Positions 50,782-59,991 of a DNA stretch of 64,000 bases are shown piece after piece (the first letter of the stretch is position 1; each line of letters begins with the position of its first letter). A program made the position numbers and the translations under genes. The notes under the pieces were generated by a model, which saw only the letters and a list, made by a program, of their open reading frames with translations, was not told the origin of the DNA and did not search any database. Origin of the DNA: Bog-756 sp963727075 (GTDB lineage Bacteria > Actinomycetota > Acidimicrobiia > Acidimicrobiales > RAAP-2); assembly GCA_963727075.1 (NCBI GenBank), contig CAVSET010000001.1:372001-436000 (forward strand), written 5' to 3'.

Positions 50782-52203
50782 TCAGAACCGGTAGTAGATG
50801 AACGGAGCGACGCCCTGGGGCCCCAGGGTGGTGATGGCCAGAAGCACCAGCCCCAGTATGCCGCCCTGCACCTCCACTCGGCGGGCCGCGAATTGCTGCT
50901 TCACCCGTTGCAACCAGTCGTCGGGCAGGTACTGGGTGCCGATGCCCACGGCGATGGCTGCGAGGGCCAGGGGGGTGACGAGCGGGGAAGGCCCCCACCC
51001 GACGAACAGCCGGCTGAGCATGGCCCGGACGGTTGCCAGGCTGTCGGCCCGGAACAGCAGCCATCCGACGCACACGAACTGGAAGGTGGCGAAGCGGGCG
51101 AGCGCCACCCGACCCCGTCCCGCCGGCTCGAGTGGGAGGCCGCGGGCCGCCCGGGCCCGGCGCCGCTGGCGCCCGACGACCTGGCCGATGCCGTGGTAGA
51201 GGCCCCAGGCCACGAAGGTCCACGCCGCCCCGTGCCACAGCCCGCCGATGAGCATCGTCACGAGGATGTTGACCGAGATCCGCCATTCGCGGCCCCGGTT
51301 GCCGCCGAGGGGGACGTAGAGGTAGTCGCGGAGCCAGAACGACAGGGTGATATGCCACCGCCGCCAGAAGTCCTGCAGGGAGAGGGCGGTATAGGGCCGC
51401 CTGAAGTTCTGGGGGAACTGGAACCCGAGGAGCAGGGCGAGGCCGATGGCGATGTCCGTGTAGCCGCTGAAGTCGGCATAGATCTGCACGGCATAGCCAT
51501 AGACGGCGAAGAGGACTTCGAGGGCGGAGTGCTGCCGGGGGTCGGCGAACACCGGGTCGACCACGTAGGTGGCGAGATAGGACGAGAGGACCACCTTCTT
51601 GGCCAGGCCGGCACTGATCAGCCAGCACGCTTCGACGTAGTTCACGTGGCGCTCGTCGCGCCGTCGCCGGATCTGGGGCAGGAGCTCGGTACCCCGGACG
51701 ATGGGCCCGGCCACGAGATGGGGGAACAAGGAGAGGTACACGGTGGTGTCGATGGCCCGGGCCGGCTTGAGGACGCCGCGGTGGATGTCGACCACGTAGC
51801 TGATGGCCATGAAGGTGAAGAAGGAGATGCCGACGGGGAGGGTGATGGCCAACAGGGGCAGGGGGCGGCCGATGCCGAGCGTGTGGAGTGCGTTGTCGAG
51901 GTTCACCGCGAAGAACCCGTAGTACTTGAACCAGGCCAACAGCCCGATGAGGGCGGCCAGGGTGGCCCACAGTGCCATCCGGCGCCGCGGGCCGGATGCT
52001 CGGTCGATGGCCGCCCCGCCCACCTGGGCGATGGCGGTCGACGCGGCCAGCAGGAAGATGAACCGCCAGTCCCACCATGCATAGAAGAAGTAGCTGGCCA
52101 CGACCATGAAGGCCTTCCACGGCCCCGGGTAGGGGTTGAGGATCCACTGCACCGTGTAGACCACGGCGAAGAAGATGGCGAAGTCGATGGTGGGAAAGAG
52201 CAC
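50782..52203 (-). CDS. MBOAT family O-acyltransferase (AlgI-like)
   Basis: A 473-residue polytopic membrane protein from GTG 52203. It matches the AlgI/DltB/PatA type: FPTIDFAIFFAVVYTVQW at the N-terminus, ADFSGYTDIAIGLALLLGFQFPQNFRRPY, DFWRRWHITLSFWLRDYLYVPLGGNR and the catalytic-histidine motif IGGLWHGAAWTFVAWGLYHG. It should move acyl (usually acetyl) groups to the outer face for transfer by the SGNH partner encoded next. The acceptor polymer is unknown; no polysaccharide biosynthesis genes are in the window. Confidence 0.92.
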   Translation of the reverse strand: MLFPTIDFAIFFAVVYTVQWILNPYPGPWKAFMVVASYFFYAWWDWRFIFLLAASTAIAQVGGAAIDRASGPRRRMALWATLAALIGLLAWFKYYGFFAVNLDNALHTLGIGRPLPLLAITLPVGISFFTFMAISYVVDIHRGVLKPARAIDTTVYLSLFPHLVAGPIVRGTELLPQIRRRRDERHVNYVEACWLISAGLAKKVVLSSYLATYVVDPVFADPRQHSALEVLFAVYGYAVQIYADFSGYTDIAIGLALLLGFQFPQNFRRPYTALSLQDFWRRWHITLSFWLRDYLYVPLGGNRGREWRISVNILVTMLIGGLWHGAAWTFVAWGLYHGIGQVVGRQRRRARAARGLPLEPAGRGRVALARFATFQFVCVGWLLFRADSLATVRAMLSRLFVGWGPSPLVTPLALAAIAVGIGTQYLPDDWLQRVKQQFAARRVEVQGGILGLVLLAITTLGPQGVAPFIYYRF

Positions 52204-52367
52204 GTGACCGTCTGTCGGACCGGATAGGGCGGAGCGCGTGCTGGAGGCACGACACCTGACCGGACACTATCGGCTGCCTGTGCGCCGCCTGTGGACGGAG
52301 TGGACCACCACCGGCCCGGAGACGACTGCCTTGTCGCCGGCCCTTCAGCCGGGCGGGAGGGACCTGC

Positions 52368-53340
52368 TCAGCTGCGGGACTGGAGCGCTTCGATGAGCTT
52401 CGGGAGCACCTTGTGCACGTCGCCGACGATCCCGAGATCGGCCACCGAGAAGATGGGGGCGTCCTGGTCCTTGTTGATGGCCACGATGTTCTTCGAGTTC
52501 TTCATCCCCACCAGGTGCTGGGTGGCGCCGGAGATGCCACAGGCCATGTACACCGTCGGCTTCACCGTCTTACCGGTCTGGCCCACCTGGTGCGAGTAGG
52601 GCACCCAGCCGGCGTCCACGATGGCCCGGCTGGCACCGGCCGCGCCGTGCAGGAGGCGGGCCAGCTCCTCGATGAGGGTGTACTGGTCCTTCTCGCCGAG
52701 GCCCCGGCCCCCCGAGACCACCACGTCCGCCTCGTCGAGCTTCGGGCCCGTCCGTTCCTCCACGTGGCGGGCGACGATCGTTGCCGCGGCTGGTGGCGCC
52801 GGTCTCTGCGCGGGGAGCGGCCGCCACTTCGGCCGCTCCCCCGCCCGAGGCCTCGGCCGGGAACGACTTGGCCCGGACCACGAAGATCTGGGGGCCCTCG
52901 CCGGTGAATCGGGCGGACAGGATATGGCTGCCACCGAACACGGCATGCCGGCTCACCATCCCGGTGCCGTCGTCGACGAGGTCGACCACGTTGGTGAGCA
53001 CCGGACGGTCGAGCTTGACCGAGAGCCGACCGGCGATGTCCCGGCCGTCGTAGGTGGCGGGGAACAGGATCACGTCGGGACCGTTGCCGGCTTGGACCGC
53101 GGCGGCGATGGACGCGGCCACCGGCGCCCCGGGCAGGGATCCGGCCAGGTCGCCGACATCGTGGACGGTGGTCACCCCGTACTCGCCCAGGGTGCCGGCC
53201 ACCGAGGCGGTGTCCTCGCCCCAGGCGACGGCCTCGACTGTCCCGGCCAGGGAGCGGGCCTGGGTGATGAGCTCGAGCGAGGTGGTGATGGGGGCCCCGT
53301 CGGCGACTTCGGTGAGGACCCAGATCTTGTCGACAGACAT
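52368..53340 (-). CDS. etfA: Electron transfer flavoprotein subunit alpha (one frame break)
   Basis: About 323 residues from ATG 53340 when one extra base near 52791 is removed. The first 183 residues (MSVDKIWVLTEVADGAPITTSLELI...VVRAKSFPAEASGG) are in one frame; the FAD-binding C-terminal domain (DVVVSGGRGLGEKDQYTLIEELARLL, GWVPYSHQVGQTGKTVKPTVYMACGISGATQHLVGM) is in another. Both halves are full and conserved, so decay is unlikely. With EtfB it accepts electrons from acyl-CoA dehydrogenases and passes them to ETF:quinone oxidoreductase. It follows etfB by 25 bp. Confidence 0.9.
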
Positions 53341-53365
53341 GTGCGCTTGCTCTCCTACCCGATCC

Positions 53366-54145
53366 CTACAGGACCTTCAGTTGCTCGAGGAATTCGATGA
53401 CCCGCTGGTGGCCCTCCCCCTCGTCGACCACGATCTCGCCGGACGACCGGGCCTCGGCCTCGGCCACCTCGGTGATCTCTTGACGGGCGCCGGCCGATCC
53501 CACCTGGCCCGCTTCGATGCCGAGGTCGCTGACGGTGAGCGTCTCCACCGGCTTGGACTTGGCCGCCATGATGCCTTTGAACGACGGGTAGCGCGGCTCG
53601 ACCACGCCGGCGGTGACGGTGACCACGGCGGGAAGTGGGCTCTCCACCTCGTCGTAACCGGCCTCGGTCTGGCGCTCGACCTTGACCGACGAGCCGTCGA
53701 CCTCCACCTTCTTGGCGAAGGTGACCGAGGGCAGCCCGAGCAGCTCCGCCACCTGGACCGGGGTCGTGCCGGTGTAGCCGTCGGTCGACTCGGTGGCGGC
53801 GAGCACGAGGTCGGGCTCGGCCCGCTTGATGGCCGCGGCCAGTACCTTGGCCGTGCCGAGGGCGTCCGAGCCGGCCAGGCTGTCGTCGCTGATCAGGATG
53901 GCTTTGGCCGCCCCCATGGCCAGCGCCGTCCGTAGGCCGGAGGTCTCGCCGTTCGGTGCCATCGACACCAGGGTGACCTCGCCGCCGCCTGCCGCGTCGG
54001 CCAGCTGGAGGGCCATCTCCACGCCGTAGGCGTCGGAATCGTCGAGGATCAGTTTTCCTTCTCGGACGAGGTTCTTTGTCTCCGGATCGAGCGCCGGCGG
54101 GGCGGCCGGATCGGGGATCTGCTTCACACAGACGACGACGTTCAT
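53366..54145 (-). CDS. etfB: Electron transfer flavoprotein subunit beta
   Basis: A 259-residue EtfB. Typical features are MNVVVCVKQIPDP, the AMP-binding-type fold with DSDAYGVEMALQLAD, LAMGAAKAILISDDSLAGSDALGTAKVLAAAIK, and the signature region VEVDGSSVKVERQTEAGYDEVESPLPAVVTVTAGVVEPRYPSFKGIMAAKSKPVET, which docks on the dehydrogenase. It forms the heterodimer with EtfA downstream. In this genome it links the acyl-CoA dehydrogenase at 11.6-12.8 kb and similar enzymes to the respiratory chain. Confidence 0.95.
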   Translation of the reverse strand: MNVVVCVKQIPDPAAPPALDPETKNLVREGKLILDDSDAYGVEMALQLADAAGGGEVTLVSMAPNGETSGLRTALAMGAAKAILISDDSLAGSDALGTAKVLAAAIKRAEPDLVLAATESTDGYTGTTPVQVAELLGLPSVTFAKKVEVDGSSVKVERQTEAGYDEVESPLPAVVTVTAGVVEPRYPSFKGIMAAKSKPVETLTVSDLGIEAGQVGSAGARQEITEVAEAEARSSGEIVVDEGEGHQRVIEFLEQLKVL

Positions 54146-54201
54146 GGCCGTGCATTGTTATTGAAAACCGCCCCTTCGACCAATCGGGCCGTGAGCCCTG
54201 G

Positions 54202-54942
54202 TCAGGATGGGCGCTGCTCCCGGCCGACCTTGCCTGCCTCGCTCGGGCCCCTGGTCGGTCCGACGACGGCCAGGGCCAGGGCCACGTCGTCGGTGATCAC
54301 CGTGTCCACGCCAGCCAATCGCGCCGCCAGCAACCGGGTCCGGTCGTTCACCGTCCAGGTCGCCACCGACAGCCCGGCCGCGTGCGCTTCGTCCACCAGC
54401 CCCGGTGTCACCATGGAGAATTCGGGGTGGACGGCGGTGCATCCGAACCCGACCGCGGCGGCCACGCCCGCCGCCGGATCGGGCCAACCGGCCAGCAGGA
54501 AGCCGCACGGGACGTCGGGCTGGCGGTCGCGGAGGGCGTGGAGGGCGCCCGGCCAGAAGGACGAGACCACCACGGACGAGGCCCCTCCGTGCTCCTCGAC
54601 CAGATCGCCGACCCGTCGGGCCAGGCGCTCCTCGGGGTCGAACCCCGGCTCTCCCGGGAGGTTCTTGATCTCGATGTTGACCGCCATGCCGGCGCAGGCA
54701 TCGAGGGCTGCGGGCAGGAGCGGCACAGAGCCGGGCAGCTGGGCGACGGCCGTCCCGGAGATCGGGCCGACCCCGACGAGCACGGCGTCGTGGCACACCG
54801 CCACGGCGCCGTCCGCGGTCAGGCGCACGTCGAGCTCCACGCCGTCGGCGCCCAGCCGGCGGGCCCGTTCGAAGGCCAGGAGCGTGTTCTCCCGCACGCC
54901 GGTGGTCGGATCGGGGCTGCCGCGGTGGGCGTGCACCGCCAT
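54202..54942 (-). CDS. Glycerophosphodiester phosphodiesterase
   Basis: A 246-residue GDPD-family TIM barrel from ATG 54942 (GTG 54972 would add 10 residues). It hydrolyses glycerophosphodiesters to glycerol-3-phosphate and an alcohol. Catalytic motifs are VHAHRGSPDPTTGVRENTLLAFERA (HRG and EN), GVELDVRLTADGAVAVCHDAVL (ExD and catalytic His) and VNIEIKN (metal Glu). VATWTVNDRTR and VDTVITDDV close the barrel. No signal peptide, so it is probably cytosolic. The ~20-residue C-terminal tail is low complexity. Confidence 0.9.
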   Translation of the reverse strand: MAVHAHRGSPDPTTGVRENTLLAFERARRLGADGVELDVRLTADGAVAVCHDAVLVGVGPISGTAVAQLPGSVPLLPAALDACAGMAVNIEIKNLPGEPGFDPEERLARRVGDLVEEHGGASSVVVSSFWPGALHALRDRQPDVPCGFLLAGWPDPAAGVAAAVGFGCTAVHPEFSMVTPGLVDEAHAAGLSVATWTVNDRTRLLAARLAGVDTVITDDVALALAVVGPTRGPSEAGKVGREQRPS

Positions 54943-55030
54943 GGCTGACACGGGTGGCGACCTCTCCCACACAATCTGCTCGTCGGGCCGTGATGGCAGG
55001 TCAGAGGGGATGAACCCGACCCCGAACTGC

Positions 55031-55059
55031 TTGCAACGGGGAGTGACCCTGGTTACTCT
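55031..55059 (+). promoter_or_regulatory. Candidate whiB1 promoter
   Basis: TTGCAA (55031-55036) and TACTCT (55054-55059) are 17 bp apart, giving a start near 55066 and a leader of about 85 nt to the whiB1 GTG. The CRP-type site would then lie downstream of the start, a repressing position; an alternative promoter closer to the gene cannot be excluded. Confidence 0.35.
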
Positions 55060-55103
55060 AGTGATTGAACTCTCAATGGCCGGCCGTGTTCCAGCGCCGA
55101 CCT

Positions 55104-55119
55104 ATGTGAAACAGATCAC
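55104..55119 (+). promoter_or_regulatory. Perfect CRP-type site upstream of whiB1
   Basis: TGTGAAACAGATCACA matches the consensus TGTGA-N6-TCACA at every fixed position. It lies 32 bp before the whiB1 start. In Mycobacterium tuberculosis, whiB1 is controlled by the cAMP receptor protein Rv3676 through sites of this form, so both target and site agree. Confidence 0.75.
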
Positions 55120-55151
55120 AAAGCCGGAGCGGGAGCGGAGGAACGGACATC

Positions 55152-55442
55152 GTGGCCCTTATGTGGAACCGGACGGTCGAGTGGGACGACGGTGATTGGC
55201 GGGAGCTGGCCGCCTGTCGCAGCACCGAGCCTGACCTCTTCTTCCCCATCGGCACGACCGGGCCGGCCGTCGATCAGATCGACGCGGCCAAGCGGGTCTG
55301 CCGGGGGTGCGAGGTCCAAGAGCCGTGCCTCGATTTCGCCCTGGCCACCAATCAGGAGTCCGGCGTATGGGGCGCGACCTCGGAGGAGGAGCGCCGCAAG
55401 CTGCGCAAGGCGTGGCTCGCCGCCCGCCGCCGCGCCTCGTGA
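55152..55442 (+). CDS. whiB1: WhiB family regulator, WhiB1-like
   Basis: A 96-residue iron-sulfur regulator. GTG 55152 follows GGAGGAAC; ATG 55161 is an alternative. The four cluster cysteines are Cys22, Cys50, Cys53 and Cys59 (AACRSTEPDLFFPIGTTGP, RVCRGCEVQEPCLDFAL). The turn motif is ESGVWGATSEEERRKL, with Ala where GVWGG is usual, then a basic DNA-binding tail (RKAWLAARRRAS). From memory it fits WhiB1: WRxxAxCR, ELFFPxGxxGPAxxQI. WhiB1 is a nitric-oxide-sensitive, sigma-factor-binding regulator in mycobacteria. Adjacent pdtaS and the CRP site support orthology. Confidence 0.92.
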   Translation: MALMWNRTVEWDDGDWRELAACRSTEPDLFFPIGTTGPAVDQIDAAKRVCRGCEVQEPCLDFALATNQESGVWGATSEEERRKLRKAWLAARRRAS

Positions 55443-55484
55443 ACCTGCGCCCGAGCGGCTGACCCCGGGGGCGGCATCGTCCCC

Positions 55485-57038
55485 CTACAGGCCGAGCGGC
55501 TGGGCCTCCCGGCAGGGAACCTCGATCGACACCACGGTCCCCTCCTTCCCGTCGGTGCGCGGCCGCATGGTGATGGTGCCGGCCAGTTGGCTCCGCACCA
55601 GGTCCCTCACGATGGACAGCCCGAGGCTCTGGGTGGCCTCGATGTCGAAACCGGGCGGGAGCCCGACGCCGTCGTCGATGACCTCGAGCAGCAGGCTGCT
55701 CAGGTCGTTGACCAGATGGACCCGCACATGTCCGGGGGGCAACCGGACGGCCGGGCCGGCCGGCGCCACCGGGCGATCGGACCCCTCGGCCGACTCGCAC
55801 GGCTCGGCATCGGGGAACGCATGCTCCACCGCGTTCTGCAACAGCTCGGCCAGCACCACGGCGAGGGGGGTGGCCACATCGGCCGGTACCTCACCGAGGG
55901 CGCCGGTCACCTCGAAGCTCAGGTCGCGGGAGAGCAGCACCGAGTCCTCGGCCATGCGGATCAACGAGCTGACGATCTCGTCGAAGGGGACCTGGTCGCT
56001 CGGCTCTCGTGACAGGATCTCGTGCACGATGGCGATGGAGCGGACCCGCCGTTCGGCCTCGAAGAGGGCCACCTTCCCCCCACCGGCCGGGAGCCGGCGG
56101 GCCTGCAACCGCAGCAGGGCGGAGATGGTCTGCAGGTTGTTCTTCACCCGGTGATGCACCTCGCGGATGGCCGCGTCCTTCGACAGCAAGAGCCGATCGA
56201 GCCGCCGGACATCGGTCACGTCGCGCATCAGCACCAGGCAGCCCGTGACCTCGTCGTTGGCCAGGAGGGGGATGCAGTGGAGCAGCACCGTCACATCGGG
56301 CCGGCGCTCGACCTCCTCCACCACCGGGAGCGCCGAGGCCAAGGCCCACTCGATGGCGGACTCCTCGATCCCGAGGTCGGTCAGCCGCCGTCCCTCCGTT
56401 TGCGAGTACATCCCCATCCGGTGCAGGGCGTTGGTGGCGTTCGGCGAGGCGTACTGGACGCGGCCCTCCTCGTCGACCAGGACCACGCCGTCGCCGACCC
56501 TCGGTGCCTCCTCGGTGGCCACGTCCTCGCTCGGGAAGGGGAACGTCGACTCGACCACCATGGTCACGAACCGCTCGAACAGGCCTCGATAGGTCCGCTC
56601 CAAATGGCCCGGCCGCCGGCCCGTCTCGGCGTTGAGACGGGCCAGCACGGCGACCGTGGCTTCGCCGAACCGGACCGGGATGCAGTGCAGGCCCACCGGC
56701 TCGTCACCCGGTTCGAGCAGGACCTCGCCGCGACTCTCCTCGCCCGTCTCCAGAGTGAGCAGGGCGAGGGGCCAGTCGGCCGACGCCACCGTCTGTCCGA
56801 CCAGGTCGTACTGGACCACGGTGGCGCTGTTCGAGGGGCGCATCTGGCCGAGGATGACCAGCTCGGTCCCGTTCCCCGCCGGTAGGCCGGCCGCCGGTGC
56901 CATCGGGGCCAGCAGCACCAGGTCCGAGAAGGAGAGATCGGCGAGGATCCCCCAGGTACCGAGCAGCCGCTGCAGGTGGCCGAGCTGCTGGTCGTCGAGA
57001 TTGGTGCGCTCGAAGGCCAGCTCGGCCGGGCTGGCCAT
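55485..57038 (-). CDS. pdtaS: Two-component sensor histidine kinase, PdtaS-like
   Basis: A 517-residue soluble kinase from ATG 57038. Order: GAF-type domain (residues about 5-160, as in GAF_PdtaS), PAS-like domain (180-285, DGVVLVDEEGRVQYASPNATNALHRMG), HisKA_2 with the phospho-acceptor in IREVHHRVKNNLQTISALLRLQ (His295/296), and HATPase (LAELLQNAVEHAF, VIDDGVGLPPGF, SLGLSIVRDLV). There are no membrane helices. The mycobacterial counterpart phosphorylates the antiterminator PdtaR; no pdtaR is seen here. It sits tail-to-tail with whiB1, as Rv3220c does with Rv3219. Confidence 0.9.
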   Translation of the reverse strand: MASPAELAFERTNLDDQQLGHLQRLLGTWGILADLSFSDLVLLAPMAPAAGLPAGNGTELVILGQMRPSNSATVVQYDLVGQTVASADWPLALLTLETGEESRGEVLLEPGDEPVGLHCIPVRFGEATVAVLARLNAETGRRPGHLERTYRGLFERFVTMVVESTFPFPSEDVATEEAPRVGDGVVLVDEEGRVQYASPNATNALHRMGMYSQTEGRRLTDLGIEESAIEWALASALPVVEEVERRPDVTVLLHCIPLLANDEVTGCLVLMRDVTDVRRLDRLLLSKDAAIREVHHRVKNNLQTISALLRLQARRLPAGGGKVALFEAERRVRSIAIVHEILSREPSDQVPFDEIVSSLIRMAEDSVLLSRDLSFEVTGALGEVPADVATPLAVVLAELLQNAVEHAFPDAEPCESAEGSDRPVAPAGPAVRLPPGHVRVHLVNDLSSLLLEVIDDGVGLPPGFDIEATQSLGLSIVRDLVRSQLAGTITMRPRTDGKEGTVVSIEVPCREAQPLGL

Positions 57039-57039
57039 G

Positions 57040-57921
57040 TCAGTTCCCGGCCCGGGCGACGGCCACGTCATGGGGCTGCCGCCCGCGGAAGGCGCGCAGA
57101 TGGCTGACCCCGGCGCCGAGGAGCAGCCGGCGTAGGTCGGCGGCCCGGTCGGCCACGTCGGGGAGGGAGTGGGCGTCCGACGCGGTGGTGAGCGGCACAC
57201 CCCGCTCGACGAGACGCTTGAGCAGGGGCGGGGCGGGGTACTCCTCGGCCACCGGCTTCCGCCACCCGGCCGAGGAGAGCTCGGCCGCCATGCCCGAGGC
57301 CGCCGCCGCCTCGGTGATCCGGTCGTAGAACTCGTCGGGCACGGCCGGCAACCGGCCGGCGATCTTGACCAGGTCGGGATGGGCGAACACGTCACAGGCC
57401 CCCGACGCCCCGAGCTCTTCCATGGCCCGGGTGTACTCGTCCCACACCGCGTCGATGTCGCGGACCTCCCACTCGGCCAACACCTCCGGCTCGTCGAGCA
57501 CGTCGAACCGCCAGGCCCCGAGCCAGTGGACCGAGCCGAGCAGCACGTCGAAGGGATAGCCGGCGAGCAACCCGGCCACCTCGTCCATGCGGCCGGGGTA
57601 GAAGTCGACCTCGAGGCCGAGCACCACGGGCAGCCCTTCGGCCTTGACCGCCTCGACCACCTCGACGTAGGCGTCGAGGTCGGCCCGGGCATGGTGGTCC
57701 CAATAGGCGGCCATACCGGCATGGAGCGCCGGGTCGGGCTGCCCCTCCCAGAAGCAGCCCAACAGATCGGTGGCCTGGGTGAACCGGAAGAGGTGCTCGG
57801 TCACCGCCACCTCGATCACCCCGGCGTCGGTCGCCTTGCGGCAGTAGGTCTCCACCTGCTCGATGGTGGACTCGACCTCGCCCTGCGAGTGCGGCCAGAG
57901 ATGGAGGTGGTAGTCGAGCAC
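57040..57921 (-). CDS. PHP domain phosphoesterase (histidinol-phosphatase-like)
   Basis: A 293-residue PHP protein from GTG 57921. Metal ligands follow the HisK/HisJ pattern: LDYHLHLWPHSQGE (HxH), VAVTEHLFRF, VVLGLEVDFYPG (Glu), FDVLLGSVHWLGAW (His), CDVFAHPDLVKIAG (HPD) and TTASDAHSLPDV (DxH). It removes phosphate from histidinol phosphate in histidine biosynthesis or acts on another phosphoester. No other his genes are nearby, so the histidine role is only a family-level assignment. It ends 1 bp before the pdtaS start. Confidence 0.85.
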   Translation of the reverse strand: MLDYHLHLWPHSQGEVESTIEQVETYCRKATDAGVIEVAVTEHLFRFTQATDLLGCFWEGQPDPALHAGMAAYWDHHARADLDAYVEVVEAVKAEGLPVVLGLEVDFYPGRMDEVAGLLAGYPFDVLLGSVHWLGAWRFDVLDEPEVLAEWEVRDIDAVWDEYTRAMEELGASGACDVFAHPDLVKIAGRLPAVPDEFYDRITEAAAASGMAAELSSAGWRKPVAEEYPAPPLLKRLVERGVPLTTASDAHSLPDVADRAADLRRLLLGAGVSHLRAFRGRQPHDVAVARAGN

Positions 57922-57934
57922 CGGTGACCCGGTC

Positions 57935-58582
57935 CTACCCGGCCCGCCGGATGAGGGTGACCCCGTCCCGGATCGTGGTCTGTACGACCACCACCCGCGG
58001 GTCGACGGCCAGGGCGTCGTTGAACCGCCGCAGGGCGACGGTGTCCTCGCTGGCATCGGCACCGTCGAGGATGCGGCCACTCCACAGCGTGTTGTCGGCG
58101 GCGATGAGCCCCCTCGGCGCCAGCTTGGGCAGCACCGCCTCGTAGTAGTCGGCGTACGCCGGCCTTGTCGGCATCGATGAAGACCAGGTCGAAGGGGCCT
58201 TCCAGCGTGGCGATCGAGTCGATGGCCGGTCCAATCAGGACGTCGATCTGTGAGGCGTAGGGACTGGCGGCGATGTGGCGGCGGGCGAACTCGGCATGGG
58301 CCGGCGAGATCTCCAGGGTGGTGATCCGCCCACCGGGAGCCAGGCCGGCCGCCATCGAGAGGGCCGAGTAACCACCGAAGGTGCCGATCTCGAGCACCTG
58401 GCGGGCACCGAGGGCGAAGGTCACGAGCTCGAGGAACCGGCCCTCGAGCCGGCCGACCATCATGTTGGGGAACTCCAGGGTGGCGCGCAGGTCGTCGGCC
58501 AGGTCCTCGAGGTACGGGGGCGGGCGGTGTGGTGTGCTCGGCGGCGTAGGCCTCGAGCGTCGGGGTCGACGATGTCGGTCAC
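57935..58582 (-). CDS. Class I O-methyltransferase (three apparent frame breaks)
   Basis: Conceptual reading from GTG 58582 (VTDIVDP) gives about 215 residues if single extra bases are removed at 58562-58565, 58516-58520 and 58158-58164 (all in G/C runs or GGCC). The repaired N-terminus reads TLEAYAAEHTTPP-x-YLEDLADDLRATLEFPNMMVG. The SAM motif is VLEIGTFGGYSALSMAAGL, with FDLVFIDADKA and then AYADYYEAVLPKLAPRGLIAADNTLW in the next frame. This is the catechol/caffeoyl-CoA O-methyltransferase family. Each piece is conserved, so errors are likelier than a pseudogene. Confidence 0.82.
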
Positions 58583-58617
58583 GTCTGCATCGTAAGTCAG
58601 CCGACTACGCCGGCCGG

Positions 58618-58682
58618 GCGGCGGGGCCAGCGGCGGGGCCATGCGGCGGGGCCATGCGCCGGGGCCATGCGCCCGGGGCCCA
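58618..58682. repeat. Imperfect 13-bp tandem repeat, about five units
   Basis: Units of the form GCGGCGGGGCCAT recur at 58618, 58631 (one base short), 58643, 58656 and 58669 (GCGCCCGGGGCCCA). They fill the 139-bp space between the O-methyltransferase start and the end of the arsA-like gene, both on the minus strand. Such GC-rich arrays are prone to slippage. Confidence 0.7.
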
Positions 58683-58721
58683 AGCGCCGGGCCAGCCCGG
58701 GCTGTGCCGCCGCACCGGTGG

Positions 58722-59991
58722 TCAGTCCCAGATCTGCTCCCCCAGCCTCACCAGGCCGGCCAGGTCGTAGATGTCGGTATCGAAGAAGGGCACGGTGGCC
58801 AGCACGTCAGGGACCACCGACAGCATGGCCCGCTCCTCCATCTCCCGGAGGGCCACCACCTGGAAGTTCAGGTAGCTGTCGGCCACCTCGGTCAGGACCC
58901 GGGCGATCTGGTCGCGGTCGCGGAGATCCGCGTCGGCGGCGGCTAGCACAGGAGCCAGTTCTACCGCCAGTTCATCGGCCTGCTCGCGCATCGACTCCGC
59001 CACGGCCGTCCCCTCAGGTCCTCGCAGGTAGTCGGGCAGCACCTTGTTGAGCACGATGGCGCCCAGGTGCAGCTGGCGCGAAGTGAGCTGCTCGGCGAAG
59101 AACTCCGCCTCGAGCAGAGGAACGGCCTCGAGCGTCGACACCACGGCGAACGTGGTCCGCCGGTCCGACAGCAACCGCCCCACCGACTCGGCGCGGGCGA
59201 CGAACCCCTCGTACATCGACTGGAAGAGCACGAAGAACTCGGAGATGTCGGCTAGGAACTCGGTGCCGAGGATGCGGTCGGCGATCTGGTAGAAGGGCTT
59301 GGTGGCCGACGTTGACCAGCCGCGACCGGTAGGGGACGATGAGCCACCGCAGGAGCCGGGACGAGAAGAAGTCGGCCATGCGCTGCGGGGCGTCCAGGAA
59401 GTCGAGGGCGTTCCTGGTCGGAGGGGTGTCCACCACGATGAGGTCGTAGTCGCTCTCGGAGTGGATCTCGTACAACCGCTCCATGGCGATGTAGTCGTGA
59501 CTCTGCACGAACCGTCCCGAGATGTTCTGGTACAGCGGGTTGGCCAGGATCTCGTTCCTGGTCCTGGCATCGGGCGCGTGCCGGCGGATGAGGGCGTCCC
59601 ACGACTCCTTGGTGTCGAGCATCGCCGCCCACAGCTCTCCCCGCGGCTTGAGCCCGGCAGCGCGGAAGGCCTCGTCGGGGACGCGATGCTCGGCATTGCC
59701 GATCCCTTCGAGACCGAGGGCATTGGCCAGCCGCTTGGCCGGGTCGACGGTGAGGACCAGCACCTTGCTCCCGTGGCGCAGCGTGGCCATCAGCGCGGCG
59801 GCGGCTGCGGTGGTTGTCTTGCCGACCCCACCGGGCCCGCAGGCGATGGCGATCTCCTTGGTGGCGAGCAGGCCGTCCATCGACCCGCTGCCCGCCGAGG
59901 AGGTCTTCGACCCGTGAGGCGGTCCCCCTGCGTCGGCGCCCGTAGCGGCGTGTCCCCCGTGGCCGGCGCGACCGGATCGGGCCGCGGCCAT
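58722..59991 (-). CDS. ArsA/Get3-like ATPase, second copy (one frame break)
   Basis: About 422 residues from ATG 59991, which shares a base with the upstream stop (TGATG). An extra G in GGCC near 59304-59307 splits it: the N-terminal part ends near RSRLVNV and the C-terminal part resumes ATKPFYQIADRILGTEFLADISEF. The P-loop is IACGPGGVGKTTTAAAAAL: the ArsA/MinD signature lysine (KGGVGKT) is Pro here. A 37-residue Gly/Ser/His-rich tail precedes MDGLLATKEIA; ATG 59880 could be the true start. ArsA relatives handle membrane-protein insertion (Get3) or arsenite. Mycobacteria have an adjacent homologous pair too. Confidence 0.85.

Noticed and set aside
49613..52267. An 884-codon minus-strand frame fusing the SGNH protein to upstream sequence
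   Set aside because: The upstream part is the wrong frame of the MBOAT gene; the SGNH gene has its own GTG 2 bp after the MBOAT stop.
58618..58682. CRISPR array
   Set aside because: The 13-bp units are directly adjacent with no spacers and no cas genes are present.
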